Assembly: GCA_902778925.1 (NCBI GenBank)
Contig: CACYZN010000008.1
Coordinates: 1 to 64,000, forward strand
Source of the DNA: an uncultured Bacteroidota bacterium
GTDB lineage: Bacteria; Bacteroidota; Bacteroidia; Bacteroidales; P3
DNA length: 64,000 bases
Direction of reading: 5' to 3'
Under the pieces are notes generated by a model. It was not told the origin of the DNA and searched no databases. It saw only the letters and a program-made list of their open reading frames with translations. The translations under genes were made by a program, and so were the position numbers. Shown here piece after piece: positions 43,284 to 52,104 of this stretch; position 1 is the stretch's first letter; every line of letters begins with the position of its first letter.

Positions 43284-45746
43284 ATGGCAAACAACGCAAG
43301 AACAAACGAGACGTCATTCCTTGACGAAAAGACAGGTCCGAAACTACATGTTAAGGATGTGCTGTTCACCATATTGCGGAATGCACATTGGCTGTTGCTT
43401 TGTGGTGTGATAGGTGCTGTTGTTGCTGGCTATTGGGTAAGACACCAGAACCGTGTATACGAAAGCTATGCCAGAGTGCTCATAAAGGGCTCTTCGACAG
43501 GCAACAATGATGGTTCGATACGTGAAGCCTCGATTAAGAATATGTTTGCCACGAGGTCGCTGTACAATAGCTCAATAAACAACGAGATGATGATCCTCAC
43601 CTCGAAGTCGGCAATGCTCGAGGTGGCAAAAGCTTTGAACCTCAATGTGAGGTATACGACGAAGACCAAACTGGTGAATCGTGTGAAAGACCTCTATGGC
43701 GAGTCGCCGGTAACAGTGGCTTTTGTCGACAACAATGAAGAGGACGTCATGGACTTCAATGTCACAGTTGTGGATGATAGTTTGGTTACCATTGAATTGG
43801 ATAACTATGTGCCTATATCCGCCAGGTTTGGGGACACGGTAGCTACCCCATTTGGCCGGGTGGTGCCAGAGAAGACCTGGTATTGTACTCCGTCGTACTA
43901 TAATATTCCGATACATGTCAGCCATAATTCACTTAATGCCACGGCTGATTATTATCGTGCAGCCATGCAGGTGTTTCGTGATGATGAGATGAACACCATA
44001 GTAAACCTTTCGCTCCGTGATGCCTCGCCAATACGTGCGGCCGAGGTGATCAACGAAGCTATCAAGGTCTACAATGAAGACGCTGTGAAAGACAAGCAGC
44101 GCATCATCGCTTACACTTACGATTACATCAATGAGCGTCTGAAACTGCTCCATTCCGATTTGGGTATACAGGAGAATGCTCTGGCCAACTTCAAACGGCA
44201 GAATAGTCTGCTTGACCTCTCCTCCTATGGACAAACCTATTTGGCTACCAGTATACAGTCGTCGGAAGAGATTGAACGTCTCAACAAGCAACTCTCCACA
44301 GCACGTTACCTGATGCAAGTGAACGAGAGTAGTGATGAGCCTAAAATCATACCGAGCAACGTGGGTATCGATGACGAGCATATCTCGAAACTTATCTCTA
44401 ATTACAACGACATTGTGCTTGAGTTGGGCTCTTTCCAAAACCAGAACAACCCCACTGTGCGGCAGCGCAAGGCTGAGCTGGAGAGACTCAAACGAGATAT
44501 GAATACACTGCTCGGTGTTTACATAGGTGTACTTCAAGAACGCATTGCCGGTGTACGTTCCACGGCCGACATGGCAGCCAGCAAGATGCGCAGTGTGCCA
44601 GAGCAGCAGTTGTATATAGAGAATATAGAACGTTTGCAGAAGATAAAAGAGGAGCTGTACCTGCACCTGCTGAGTCGCCGCGAGGAATTGATGATAAGTC
44701 AGCCCTCGATAGAGCCCAACGGCAAAGTGCTCGATCCTGCCCGCGTGAACCGTTCGCCGATAGCTCCCAATGAATCCCGCACCACTATGATGGGCTTGCT
44801 GATAGGACTGCTTGTGCCGGTGGCGGTGTTCTTCCTGAGGCGCCTGTTCGACACCAAGGTGAAGTTCTATAGTGATGTGATACACGTCACCTCGGCACCG
44901 TTCCTGTGTGAGATACCTGCCCGTGCAAAAGATGACGAGCGCGACCTGGTGGTTATCGACAATGACAATGACGCCATGTCCGAGTCGTTCAGACTGCTCA
45001 GGGCCAAGGTGGACTTCCTGGGTACCGACGCAGGCGAAAGCCGCTCGCGTTGCTATATGATAACATCAATACTGCCTGGTATGGGTAAGACTTTTATCTC
45101 GTCCAACCTTGCAGCCAGTCTCGGCATAGCGGGCAAACGGGTAGTGCTGCTTGACCTCGACCTTCGTCGCGGGTCGCTCACACGTCGATTCTATTCGCGC
45201 CACTATGCAGGACTTTCAAATTATCTTGTCGGAAAGACCAATAATATCGACGATATAATATGCCACAACCTGATATTAAACGGTGTGGATAGTATATTTA
45301 CCGGTCCGATACCTCCCAATCCGACAGAGCTGCTCAGCAATGGAAAACTCGACAAGTTGATGGAGGTGTTGCGAGAAAGATATGATTATATACTGTTCGA
45401 CACCGCTCCTACCGGCTCGGTGGTCGATACTGAAATAATAAAGCACTTGGTCGACAACACACTGTTTGTTTTGCGTGCGGGTAAGTTCGATAAGCGTCTG
45501 CTCGAAGAGGTGGATCAGATGTACCAAGAGCATACCTACTCCAATATGGCAATTGTCCTCAATGACGTACACTATAAGAAACTGATGCCATTAGAGCGTA
45601 AGTATGGTTACGGCTATGGTTACGGCTACGGTTACGGCTATGGTTACGGCTATGGTTATGGCTACGGTTACGGCTATGGTTACGGCTACGGTAGCGATGA
45701 GGATGACAGTAAGCAAAAGAAAGAAAAAGAAGATAATAAGAAATAG
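43284..45746 (+). CDS. wzc: Polysaccharide co-polymerase and BY-kinase (Wzc-like) with Tyr-Gly repeat tail
   Basis: The 820-residue inner-membrane protein has a first membrane helix at about 35-52, a long periplasmic Wzz-type region with coiled-coil segments, a second helix at about 493-513 (MMGLLIGLLVPVAVFFL), and a cytoplasmic BY-kinase with Walker A GMGKTF (about 599-604), Walker A' LLDLDLRRG and Walker B YILFDTAPTG. The tail has fifteen consecutive Tyr-Gly pairs (774-803) and then an acidic/lysine-rich end. The tyrosine cluster is the usual autophosphorylation site and controls chain length and export. The perfect alternation is extreme. It lies 16 bp after wza. Confidence 0.93.
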   Translation: MANNARTNETSFLDEKTGPKLHVKDVLFTILRNAHWLLLCGVIGAVVAGYWVRHQNRVYESYARVLIKGSSTGNNDGSIREASIKNMFATRSLYNSSINNEMMILTSKSAMLEVAKALNLNVRYTTKTKLVNRVKDLYGESPVTVAFVDNNEEDVMDFNVTVVDDSLVTIELDNYVPISARFGDTVATPFGRVVPEKTWYCTPSYYNIPIHVSHNSLNATADYYRAAMQVFRDDEMNTIVNLSLRDASPIRAAEVINEAIKVYNEDAVKDKQRIIAYTYDYINERLKLLHSDLGIQENALANFKRQNSLLDLSSYGQTYLATSIQSSEEIERLNKQLSTARYLMQVNESSDEPKIIPSNVGIDDEHISKLISNYNDIVLELGSFQNQNNPTVRQRKAELERLKRDMNTLLGVYIGVLQERIAGVRSTADMAASKMRSVPEQQLYIENIERLQKIKEELYLHLLSRREELMISQPSIEPNGKVLDPARVNRSPIAPNESRTTMMGLLIGLLVPVAVFFLRRLFDTKVKFYSDVIHVTSAPFLCEIPARAKDDERDLVVIDNDNDAMSESFRLLRAKVDFLGTDAGESRSRCYMITSILPGMGKTFISSNLAASLGIAGKRVVLLDLDLRRGSLTRRFYSRHYAGLSNYLVGKTNNIDDIICHNLILNGVDSIFTGPIPPNPTELLSNGKLDKLMEVLRERYDYILFDTAPTGSVVDTEIIKHLVDNTLFVLRAGKFDKRLLEEVDQMYQEHTYSNMAIVLNDVHYKKLMPLERKYGYGYGYGYGYGYGYGYGYGYGYGYGYGYGSDEDDSKQKKEKEDNKK
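45603..45692 (+). repeat. Coding 12-nt/6-nt tandem repeat encoding the Tyr-Gly tail
   Basis: Ninety bases encode 15 Tyr-Gly pairs with alternating codons (TATGGTTACGGC as the commonest 12-nt unit). Slippage in steps of 6 or 12 nt would change the number of tyrosines without loss of frame. Confidence 0.95.
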
Positions 45747-45762
45747 GTATATATCATATAAT

Positions 45763-47427
45763 ATGAAAAAAATACTGTTTGTACTATTATTGCTATTAAC
45801 AACGCTAAGTGCGTCAGCACAGAATTTCCAGCGGCGAGGCTTTGCATTGGGTGCAGACCGTGATACACTATTATATATAATAGCGTCTCCGTTCGACAAC
45901 TGGTTCGTAAACTTCTCTGCCGGTATTCAAACCTTCAGTGGCAACGAATTGGTGGCGTCGGCCCGTGTCAATAAGCTAAACTATGTGGGACGTGTAGAGA
46001 TAGGTAAGTGGATTATACCTGATTTAGCAGTCTCTGGTCGTGTTTCTATATTTAATGTCGATGGACAGACCAAATATGGATTACAGCCATTTATAGATAT
46101 AACAACAGATGACAGTAATGCGAATGGCTATTATCCTTACCACGCTCATGCTATGGCTTTGATGGGCTATGTAACCTTTGACTGGACCAACTTCATAAAA
46201 GGTTATGAGTTGGGTAAGCAAAAACACCTGCATGTCTATACTCCGGTAGGCCTTGGTATGTCTATGTTATTTGGTCAGCAGCGTAATCCGCGCGGAGAAG
46301 TTGGTTCGTTCCGTAAGAACTGGGAACTGGCTTTTTCGGCAGGTCTCGGTGTTGAGTATGTTTTCTCGCAGGAATTTGCACTCAATTTGTTGTTCGACTT
46401 CTTCGTGTCGGAGTCGACATGGGACTGGTCGCCATACGACAATTCATATTCAATATTTGATAAGATACCATCGGTGGCATTTGGCGCCAAGTTTAACTTG
46501 TTGAATTCGGTACGCAAGTTCAACCCGCGTACCAGAGAGTCAAGACGTGTGAAGACCTACCACGAATTTCTCACCGTCGGTTCGCCTGGAATGCTGCAAA
46601 GCCGCGAGGTTGAGGTGCGCAAGCTTAGTCATGCCCAAGACTCGCTAAGCAAAGCCCAAGACTCGTTGATGGATCTGATAATAGCGAACAACGGCAACCG
46701 TGATGCTCTGTTGCGTAAGTATGACAGCCTGGCCGACGAGATTGATGCTATCAACAAAGGTATGAGATACAACCGTCATCCGGAGAACATGCTTGCAGAG
46801 TTGCTTGACTTCAACGAAATGCATGGTTTGCCCGCGGTGGTGGTGTACTTCCAGCTCGACCGATATGAGTTGGACTACAACGCCGACAAGCGTCTGCAGA
46901 GTTTTGCCCGCGAGGTGAACCGTCTTGATGATTCGCTGACGTTCTACTTGCTCGGTGCTGCAGACTCGGCTACAGGTACAGTGAAACACAATATATGGCT
47001 CTCGCAGCAGCGTTGCAATGTGGTCTATAAGAGACTTGTTGACGATAACAAGGTCAATAAGAATCGCCTGATAGTAACGCCACTTGGCGGTATAACCGAT
47101 TACGAGCCCCAGGAGAACAACCGTATGGGTATGCTCATACTCCGTACTCCTGAGACCGAGGAGATCGTGAACCGTTGGCTGGCTACCGGTAGTTCTGGAC
47201 TCTCTGGTGGAGTGAGCTTGCGCGATGCTGACTCTCTCGCCAATATTCATGTCAATGCCGGCAACATCGAGATTGAGACTACTGAAGGTGTTAGAATCGT
47301 TATATACGACGAGGTAGGCAACGAGGTTATCAATGCTGTATCGCAAGGCAAGAACGCATTTGCTGTGAAGAAAGGCAGATACACCATCAAGGTTGGTGAC
47401 CGCACGAAGAGAGTAATCGTAGAATAA
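45763..47427 (+). CDS. OmpA-family outer-membrane protein of the capsule locus
   Basis: The 554-residue protein begins at ATG 45763 with a clear signal peptide (KKILFVLLLLLTTLSASAQ). The longer frame from 45604 merely reads the Tyr-Gly repeat in another frame. Residues about 25-250 look like an outer-membrane beta barrel (FVNFSAGIQTFSG, LNLLFDFFVSEST). A coiled linker follows, then an OmpA-like peptidoglycan-binding domain (VVVYFQLDRYELDYNADKRL, then WLSQQRCNVVYKRLVD). The last 70 residues form a further small domain. It is co-transcribed with wzc and may anchor the export complex. Confidence 0.85.
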   Translation: MKKILFVLLLLLTTLSASAQNFQRRGFALGADRDTLLYIIASPFDNWFVNFSAGIQTFSGNELVASARVNKLNYVGRVEIGKWIIPDLAVSGRVSIFNVDGQTKYGLQPFIDITTDDSNANGYYPYHAHAMALMGYVTFDWTNFIKGYELGKQKHLHVYTPVGLGMSMLFGQQRNPRGEVGSFRKNWELAFSAGLGVEYVFSQEFALNLLFDFFVSESTWDWSPYDNSYSIFDKIPSVAFGAKFNLLNSVRKFNPRTRESRRVKTYHEFLTVGSPGMLQSREVEVRKLSHAQDSLSKAQDSLMDLIIANNGNRDALLRKYDSLADEIDAINKGMRYNRHPENMLAELLDFNEMHGLPAVVVYFQLDRYELDYNADKRLQSFAREVNRLDDSLTFYLLGAADSATGTVKHNIWLSQQRCNVVYKRLVDDNKVNKNRLIVTPLGGITDYEPQENNRMGMLILRTPETEEIVNRWLATGSSGLSGGVSLRDADSLANIHVNAGNIEIETTEGVRIVIYDEVGNEVINAVSQGKNAFAVKKGRYTIKVGDRTKRVIVE

Positions 47428-47455
47428 CAAACAGCACCGGCTTAGGCCATAATAA

Positions 47456-47492
47456 GAATTCCCCCACTCAGCATTGCTGAGTGGGGGAATTC
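47456..47492. terminator. Strong bidirectional terminator ending the polysaccharide locus
   Basis: A perfect 16-bp stem (47456-47471 with 47477-47492) closes a CATTG loop. A T-run (CTTTTTATT) follows on the plus strand, and the stem lies between the convergent OmpA-like and ompH genes. Confidence 0.92.
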
Positions 47493-47527
47493 CTTTTTAT
47501 TATTTGTGCTTTAAAAAAAGCGTTCTC

Positions 47528-48040
47528 TTATTTAAGGCCGAGTTTCTTTTTCACCTGAGGCATGATGTCGTCGCTGTCCTGCGAATAGAGCACGGCTGCG
47601 GTACCTGCATCAAGGATATAGGTGTAGCCACCTTCTTTGGCAACTTCCTCGATGGCTTTCTTTGCACGGTCAATGATGGGTTTCAGCAGTTCGGCTTCGC
47701 GCTCCTGCAGCTGCTTCTGAGCATTCTGTTGGAACTCTTCGATACGCGATGCCATGTCCTGGATTTCGCGCTGCTTTGTTTGACGGATCAGGTCTGTCCA
47801 ACCAGCTTGATTAGCCACATAGTCGTTGTAGCGTTTCTCAGCTTCTGCTTGCATCGACTTGAGGGTCTCTTCAAGTTCTGCCACTTCGCCTTGCAGTACT
47901 GTTTGAGCTGAGTCGCGACCCGGCATAATCTGCATCAGGTCGTTCGAGTTGATGTGTCCGAGTTTTACGTTCTTCTGGGCCATGGCCGTGCCACCGAGGG
48001 TGAGCAGGCAGACCACCATTGCGATGAGTGTCTTTTTCAT
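47528..48040 (-). CDS. OmpH/Skp-family periplasmic chaperone
   Basis: The 170-residue protein has a signal peptide (KKTLIAMVVCLLTLGGTAMAQ) and the Skp pattern: VKLGHINSNDLMQIMP, a long charged coiled coil (about 50-135), and IIDRAKKAIEEVAKEGGYTYILDAG near the end (quoted region spans about 112-140). It escorts unfolded outer-membrane proteins to the Bam complex. It is the last gene of the bamA operon, 18 bp after the other ompH gene. Confidence 0.9.
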   Translation of the reverse strand: MKKTLIAMVVCLLTLGGTAMAQKNVKLGHINSNDLMQIMPGRDSAQTVLQGEVAELEETLKSMQAEAEKRYNDYVANQAGWTDLIRQTKQREIQDMASRIEEFQQNAQKQLQEREAELLKPIIDRAKKAIEEVAKEGGYTYILDAGTAAVLYSQDSDDIMPQVKKKLGLK

Positions 48041-48058
48041 TTTGATTCTATTGTTTGT

Positions 48059-48727
48059 TTATTTGTTTCGAGGTGTTCTGGGTTGTGCTCCGAGAGGTGC
48101 CGATATGTCGCGATTTTTGCCACCTGGTACATCGCGCATCTCTGGGTTCGTCGGACGTTTTGCCTTGGGCTCTTTCTCGCCTTTCTGATCAGCATCCGAG
48201 GCTGCGCCAGGCTTATAACCTAGCATTTCGAGTACTTCATCGCTGATGTCGTACTTCTTATTGGCAAAAAGAATAGTTGCACTGCCAGCCTTGTCGAAGA
48301 CGAAGGCATAGTTCTTCTCATGTGCAATACGCTCTATGGTGCTATAGACGCGGTCTTGCACTGGTTTCAATAGCTCGGCGCGTCTTTTGTCCAGGTCTCC
48401 GCCTGCGCCAAAACGCTGCTGCTGCAGGGTCCGCAGTTCTTGTTCTTTAAGCTGTATCTCCTCTTGACGACGCTTCTTCAGGTTGTCTGGCAGCAGGTAG
48501 CTCTCTTGTTCGTAGTTGGCGCGCAGCGATTCTATTTCAGCGGCCATATCGGCCAGCTCTTTCTGCCAGTCGGCCACGTACTTGTCCAGTCTCTTTTGGG
48601 CGTTACCGTAATCAGGTATTGCTTTCAGTACATAGTCGGTATTGACGCAGGCGTATTTTTGCGTCCATGCGCATGGACACAAGACAAATAGCAATGCGGT
48701 GAGCAAGAGTAATTGACGGTATCTCAT
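48059..48727 (-). CDS. OmpH/Skp-family periplasmic chaperone
   Basis: The 222-residue protein has a signal peptide, KYACVNTDYVLKAIPDYGNA at the domain start, a coiled-coil middle rich in Glu and Arg, and the conserved end YSTIERIAHEKNYAFVFDKA. It differs from its neighbour by a longer C-terminal tail of about 50 residues rich in Lys, Pro and Gly. Tandem ompH genes after bamA are typical of Bacteroidota. It lies six bases after bamA. Confidence 0.9.
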   Translation of the reverse strand: MRYRQLLLLTALLFVLCPCAWTQKYACVNTDYVLKAIPDYGNAQKRLDKYVADWQKELADMAAEIESLRANYEQESYLLPDNLKKRRQEEIQLKEQELRTLQQQRFGAGGDLDKRRAELLKPVQDRVYSTIERIAHEKNYAFVFDKAGSATILFANKKYDISDEVLEMLGYKPGAASDADQKGEKEPKAKRPTNPEMRDVPGGKNRDISAPLGAQPRTPRNK

Positions 48728-48733
48728 GTGGTG

Positions 48734-51277
48734 TTAATCTAAGCTTTGTCCGATAGAGAAGTGGAAATGGCTGCCGCCATTCTGTCCGTCGAAGCCATAG
48801 CCCCAGTCGACGCCGATGAGGCCAAACATGGGCATGAAAAGACGCACTCCGATACCGGCAGAGTTATACATTTTGAACGGTTGGAACTCGCTGATGTCGC
48901 CCCAGCTGTTACCGCCTTCAAGGAAGCCGGCGACCCAGATGGTGGCGTTGGGGCTTTCTATGATAGGCTGGCGCAGCTCAATGGTGAAGCGGTCGAATAC
49001 CGATGCACCTCCGTTGGGGTTGAGCGAGTTGTTTTCGTAGCCGCGCAGAGGCACGACCTCTCGGCCATCGAGCATCCACGACGAGAGACCGTCGCCACCG
49101 AGGAAGTAGCGTCCGAAAGGTGCAAGGCCGATGTCTTTGTTGTAATAGCTCATGAAACCGAAGCGGAAGCGGGTGTTGAGGACCACGCTACCCACGAGGT
49201 TAAGCATCCACGAGCCACGAAGGTTCACCTTGTAGTACTCGACCCATTTGTACTTCTCTTGCGGTGTGGCGTTGGAATAGTCTTTTCCGCCTATGAAAGA
49301 GTAGGGTGGGGTGATGTATGCCGAGAGCGATACTTCGGAACCGCTACGGGCGTAGATGGGCGAGTCGAGCGAATTGCGGCTCAGTGTGAAGCCATAGCTA
49401 AGGTCGTTGGCGGTGCCGTCGGTGAAGATGTCGGTATTGAGGCTGTAGTTGTTCAGTATATAGTGTTTGTAGCTGATGCCATGTGAGACGATGAAGTAGT
49501 CGTCGGGCCACTTCAGACGCTTCGAGAAGCTCACTCCGGCGCCTGTAATCTGAAGGCTGTAGTACTTCTCGCTGTCTTTCTCGGTGTAGAAGCCGTTGCT
49601 GTAGAGGTTGTGGTATACTGTGCCGGTGAGCGATTGCGCCCTGTGGCCGCCCAGCCATGGCTCGGTGAACGAGGCGCTGAGTGCATAGTAGTAGGTGCCA
49701 TTGGTGACGGCATTGAATCCCAGTTTTTGGCCATCGCCGGCGGGTAGTGGAGCCCAAGCGTCTTTGTTGAATATGTTGCGTGCGCTGAAGTTGTTGAGCT
49801 GGATGCCGATTTGTCCGATAATCATGCCGCTGCCATAGCCGCCTTGCAGGTTGAGCTGGCTGGTGGAGCCTTCTTCCACTTTGTAGACTATGTCGACGGT
49901 GCCGTCCTCTTCGTGGGGCTGGGGTACGGGCTGGATGCTCTCCTGCTTGAAGTAGCCTAATGTGACCAGTTCGCGTTGGCTGCGTATCACAGCGTCGCGG
50001 CTGAAGAGGTCGCCCGGGCGGGTATGCAGTTCGCGCATTATAATCTTGTCGTTGGTGATGGTATTGCCCTCGAGCGACACATTGCGTATCCTGGCCTGTT
50101 TTCCTTCGACAATACGTATCTCTATGTCTATCGAGTCGCCATCCACAGCGACCTCGACCGGGGTGGCACGGAAGAACAGGTAGCCGTTGTCCATGTACAG
50201 CGAGGTGATGTCGGTGCCCGAGGGGTTGTACTTCAGGTTCTGCTCGAGGTTCGTGCGGTTGTAGGGGTCACCTTTCTCGATGCGCAGAGCACGGTGCAAC
50301 AGCTCGTCGCTGTACACTGTGTTGCCGCTGAAGGTGATATTGCGGAAGAAGAACCTACGGCCTTCGTAAATGTTCACCTTCACCTTGACGCGATCCTGTT
50401 TGGCTTTTTTCTTGGCACTTATGTTCAGGTCTTTGGGGTCGACGTTCCACACGGTGTCGCTCACCACACGGGCATCGCGGTAGCCGAGCTCGTTGTAGTA
50501 GTCTACAATGCCCTTCAGGTCGTCGCGGAAGTCGCTCTCGATGTAGCGGCTTTTCTTCCAGAATACCTTGGTCCAGAAGCGCAGCTTGCCGAAGTAGTGC
50601 ACGTCGTGGGTGTTCTGCATCTTGCTTTGCAGCTTGGTGGTCGATATGGCCTCGTTGCCGACGAATATCAGCGAGTCGATTTTCACCTTTTTGCCACGGT
50701 CTACGTTGAAGGTGATGGTAACACGGCCTGTGGTGTCGGGAGTGGTGGTGGGTGTCACCTCTACCCGTGTGAAGCCTTTGCCTATGTAGTAGCCCTTGAT
50801 TTTGTTGGTCGATGTGCGCAGCAGGTTCTCGGTTACCACATCGCCGGCGGTGAGTTTAATCTCTTCGCGCAGTTTGTCGGCCTCGCCCTTTTTCACACCT
50901 TTAAACACGAACTTCTCCAGTCTGGGACGTTCGGTGAGGACTATCTTGAGGAATACGAGGTTGCCTTGAATGCGGGTGATGCGAATCTGCACATCCTCGA
51001 ACATGCCTTGTTTCCAAAGGTTCTCTATGGCAGCCGACATCTTGTCGCCGGGTATTTTGATGCGGTCGCCTACCTGCAGTCCGGCCACGAGAAGCACCAC
51101 GCGGGTGTCGAAACTCTCGGCCCCCTCGAAGGTGATGCCGCCAATTTCGTAGGTCTTAGGGGTCAGGTAGTCGATGTCGTAGTCGTCGCCCATGCCAATA
51201 ACGGTTTGCGCAGGGGCTGCAAAGATATTGAGTATCAGTAGGGCTGCCAGTAGCAGCAGGCTTTTGGTCTGTTTCAT
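48734..51277 (-). CDS. bamA: Outer-membrane protein assembly factor BamA
   Basis: The 847-residue protein has a signal peptide, POTRA domains over about residues 40-440 (for example EGRRFFFRNITFSGNTVYSD and RIRNVSLEGNTITND), and a C-terminal Omp85 barrel with LQGGYGSGMIIGQIGIQLNNF and the VDWGYGFDG strand. The end FHFSIGQSLD is a barrel terminal strand. It inserts beta-barrel proteins into the outer membrane. It is essential and lies in the conserved uppS-bamA-ompH order. Confidence 0.96.
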   Translation of the reverse strand: MKQTKSLLLLAALLILNIFAAPAQTVIGMGDDYDIDYLTPKTYEIGGITFEGAESFDTRVVLLVAGLQVGDRIKIPGDKMSAAIENLWKQGMFEDVQIRITRIQGNLVFLKIVLTERPRLEKFVFKGVKKGEADKLREEIKLTAGDVVTENLLRTSTNKIKGYYIGKGFTRVEVTPTTTPDTTGRVTITFNVDRGKKVKIDSLIFVGNEAISTTKLQSKMQNTHDVHYFGKLRFWTKVFWKKSRYIESDFRDDLKGIVDYYNELGYRDARVVSDTVWNVDPKDLNISAKKKAKQDRVKVKVNIYEGRRFFFRNITFSGNTVYSDELLHRALRIEKGDPYNRTNLEQNLKYNPSGTDITSLYMDNGYLFFRATPVEVAVDGDSIDIEIRIVEGKQARIRNVSLEGNTITNDKIIMRELHTRPGDLFSRDAVIRSQRELVTLGYFKQESIQPVPQPHEEDGTVDIVYKVEEGSTSQLNLQGGYGSGMIIGQIGIQLNNFSARNIFNKDAWAPLPAGDGQKLGFNAVTNGTYYYALSASFTEPWLGGHRAQSLTGTVYHNLYSNGFYTEKDSEKYYSLQITGAGVSFSKRLKWPDDYFIVSHGISYKHYILNNYSLNTDIFTDGTANDLSYGFTLSRNSLDSPIYARSGSEVSLSAYITPPYSFIGGKDYSNATPQEKYKWVEYYKVNLRGSWMLNLVGSVVLNTRFRFGFMSYYNKDIGLAPFGRYFLGGDGLSSWMLDGREVVPLRGYENNSLNPNGGASVFDRFTIELRQPIIESPNATIWVAGFLEGGNSWGDISEFQPFKMYNSAGIGVRLFMPMFGLIGVDWGYGFDGQNGGSHFHFSIGQSLD

Positions 51278-51350
51278 CTACAACTATGCTTATCCCTAAA
51301 TAAACTTACAAGTGCGCTTTTTATTATATATCGTGTAATAATTTTTTAGA

Positions 51351-52100
51351 TTATTTAGCATTGGCGGCCTCGTCTTCCACCTGGGCCTCGGTCTTGCCAA
51401 AGCGGCGCTGGCGCTGCTGGTAGTCGAGCACGGCATCGTAGAAGTGCTCGTGGCGGAAGTCGGGCCACAGGAGGTCGGTGAAGTAGAACTCGGTGTAGGC
51501 CATCTGCCAGAGCAGGAAGTTGCTCACCCTGAGCTCGCCGCCGGTGCGTATCAGGAGGTCGGGGTCGGGGTAGTCGCGCGTGGTGAGGTAGCGGCGCAGT
51601 GTGTCTTCGTCGACCTCTTCGGGCTTCAGCCCCTGGCGGCAAATCTGCCGCAGGGCCTCGGCTATCTCCCAGCGCGAGCTGTAGCTCAGTGCCAGTATCA
51701 GGGTGGTGCCGCTGTTGGCTGCGGTCTGGTCTATGCAGCCTTCCAGCACGCGGCGCGATTTTTCGGGCAGCCGGCCGCGGTCGCCTATGGTCTGCAGGCG
51801 CACGTTGTTGTCCATCAGGGTCTTGGTCTCGTTGTGCACGGCGGTGATAAGCAGTTCCATCAGTCCGTCGACCTCGTCCTGCGGGCGGTTCCAGTTTTCG
51901 GTGCTGAAGGTGTAGAGGGTGAGGTATCCCACTTTGAGGGCCACGGCGGCCTCGACGGCGGCGCGCACGGCGTCCATGGCGTTTTGGTGGCCGAAGAGGC
52001 GCTGGTGCTGCTGGCGCATGGCCCAGCGGCCGTTGCCGTCCATGATGATTGCCACATGCTGGGGCACGCGGCTACGGTCTATTTGTTCTATTGTTGCCAT
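51351..52100 (-). CDS. uppS: Isoprenyl transferase (undecaprenyl diphosphate synthase)
   Basis: The 249-residue enzyme makes undecaprenyl diphosphate, the lipid carrier for peptidoglycan and for the glycans of the adjacent locus. Motifs are HVAIIMDGNGRWAM (catalytic Asp), FSTENWNRP and RTGGELRVSNFLLWQMAYTE. I start it at ATG 52100 (MATIEQIDRSRVPQ). The longer frame overlaps DUF6089 and adds 21 residues with no homology. Spacing to the upstream gene is four bases. Confidence 0.95.
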   Translation of the reverse strand: MATIEQIDRSRVPQHVAIIMDGNGRWAMRQQHQRLFGHQNAMDAVRAAVEAAVALKVGYLTLYTFSTENWNRPQDEVDGLMELLITAVHNETKTLMDNNVRLQTIGDRGRLPEKSRRVLEGCIDQTAANSGTTLILALSYSSRWEIAEALRQICRQGLKPEEVDEDTLRRYLTTRDYPDPDLLIRTGGELRVSNFLLWQMAYTEFYFTDLLWPDFRHEHFYDAVLDYQQRQRRFGKTEAQVEDEAANAK

Positions 52101-52104
52101 AGTG

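Noticed and set aside
45604..45762. N-terminal extension of the OmpA-like gene
   Set aside because: It translates the wzc repeat out of frame. The signal peptide starts at 45763.
45591..45899. Minus-strand frame rich in VTVAVTIA repeats
   Set aside because: It is the reverse reading of the Tyr-Gly repeat of wzc.
49976..51241. 421-residue plus-strand open frame opposite bamA
   Set aside because: It is a shadow of bamA, which has clear POTRA and barrel motifs on the minus strand.
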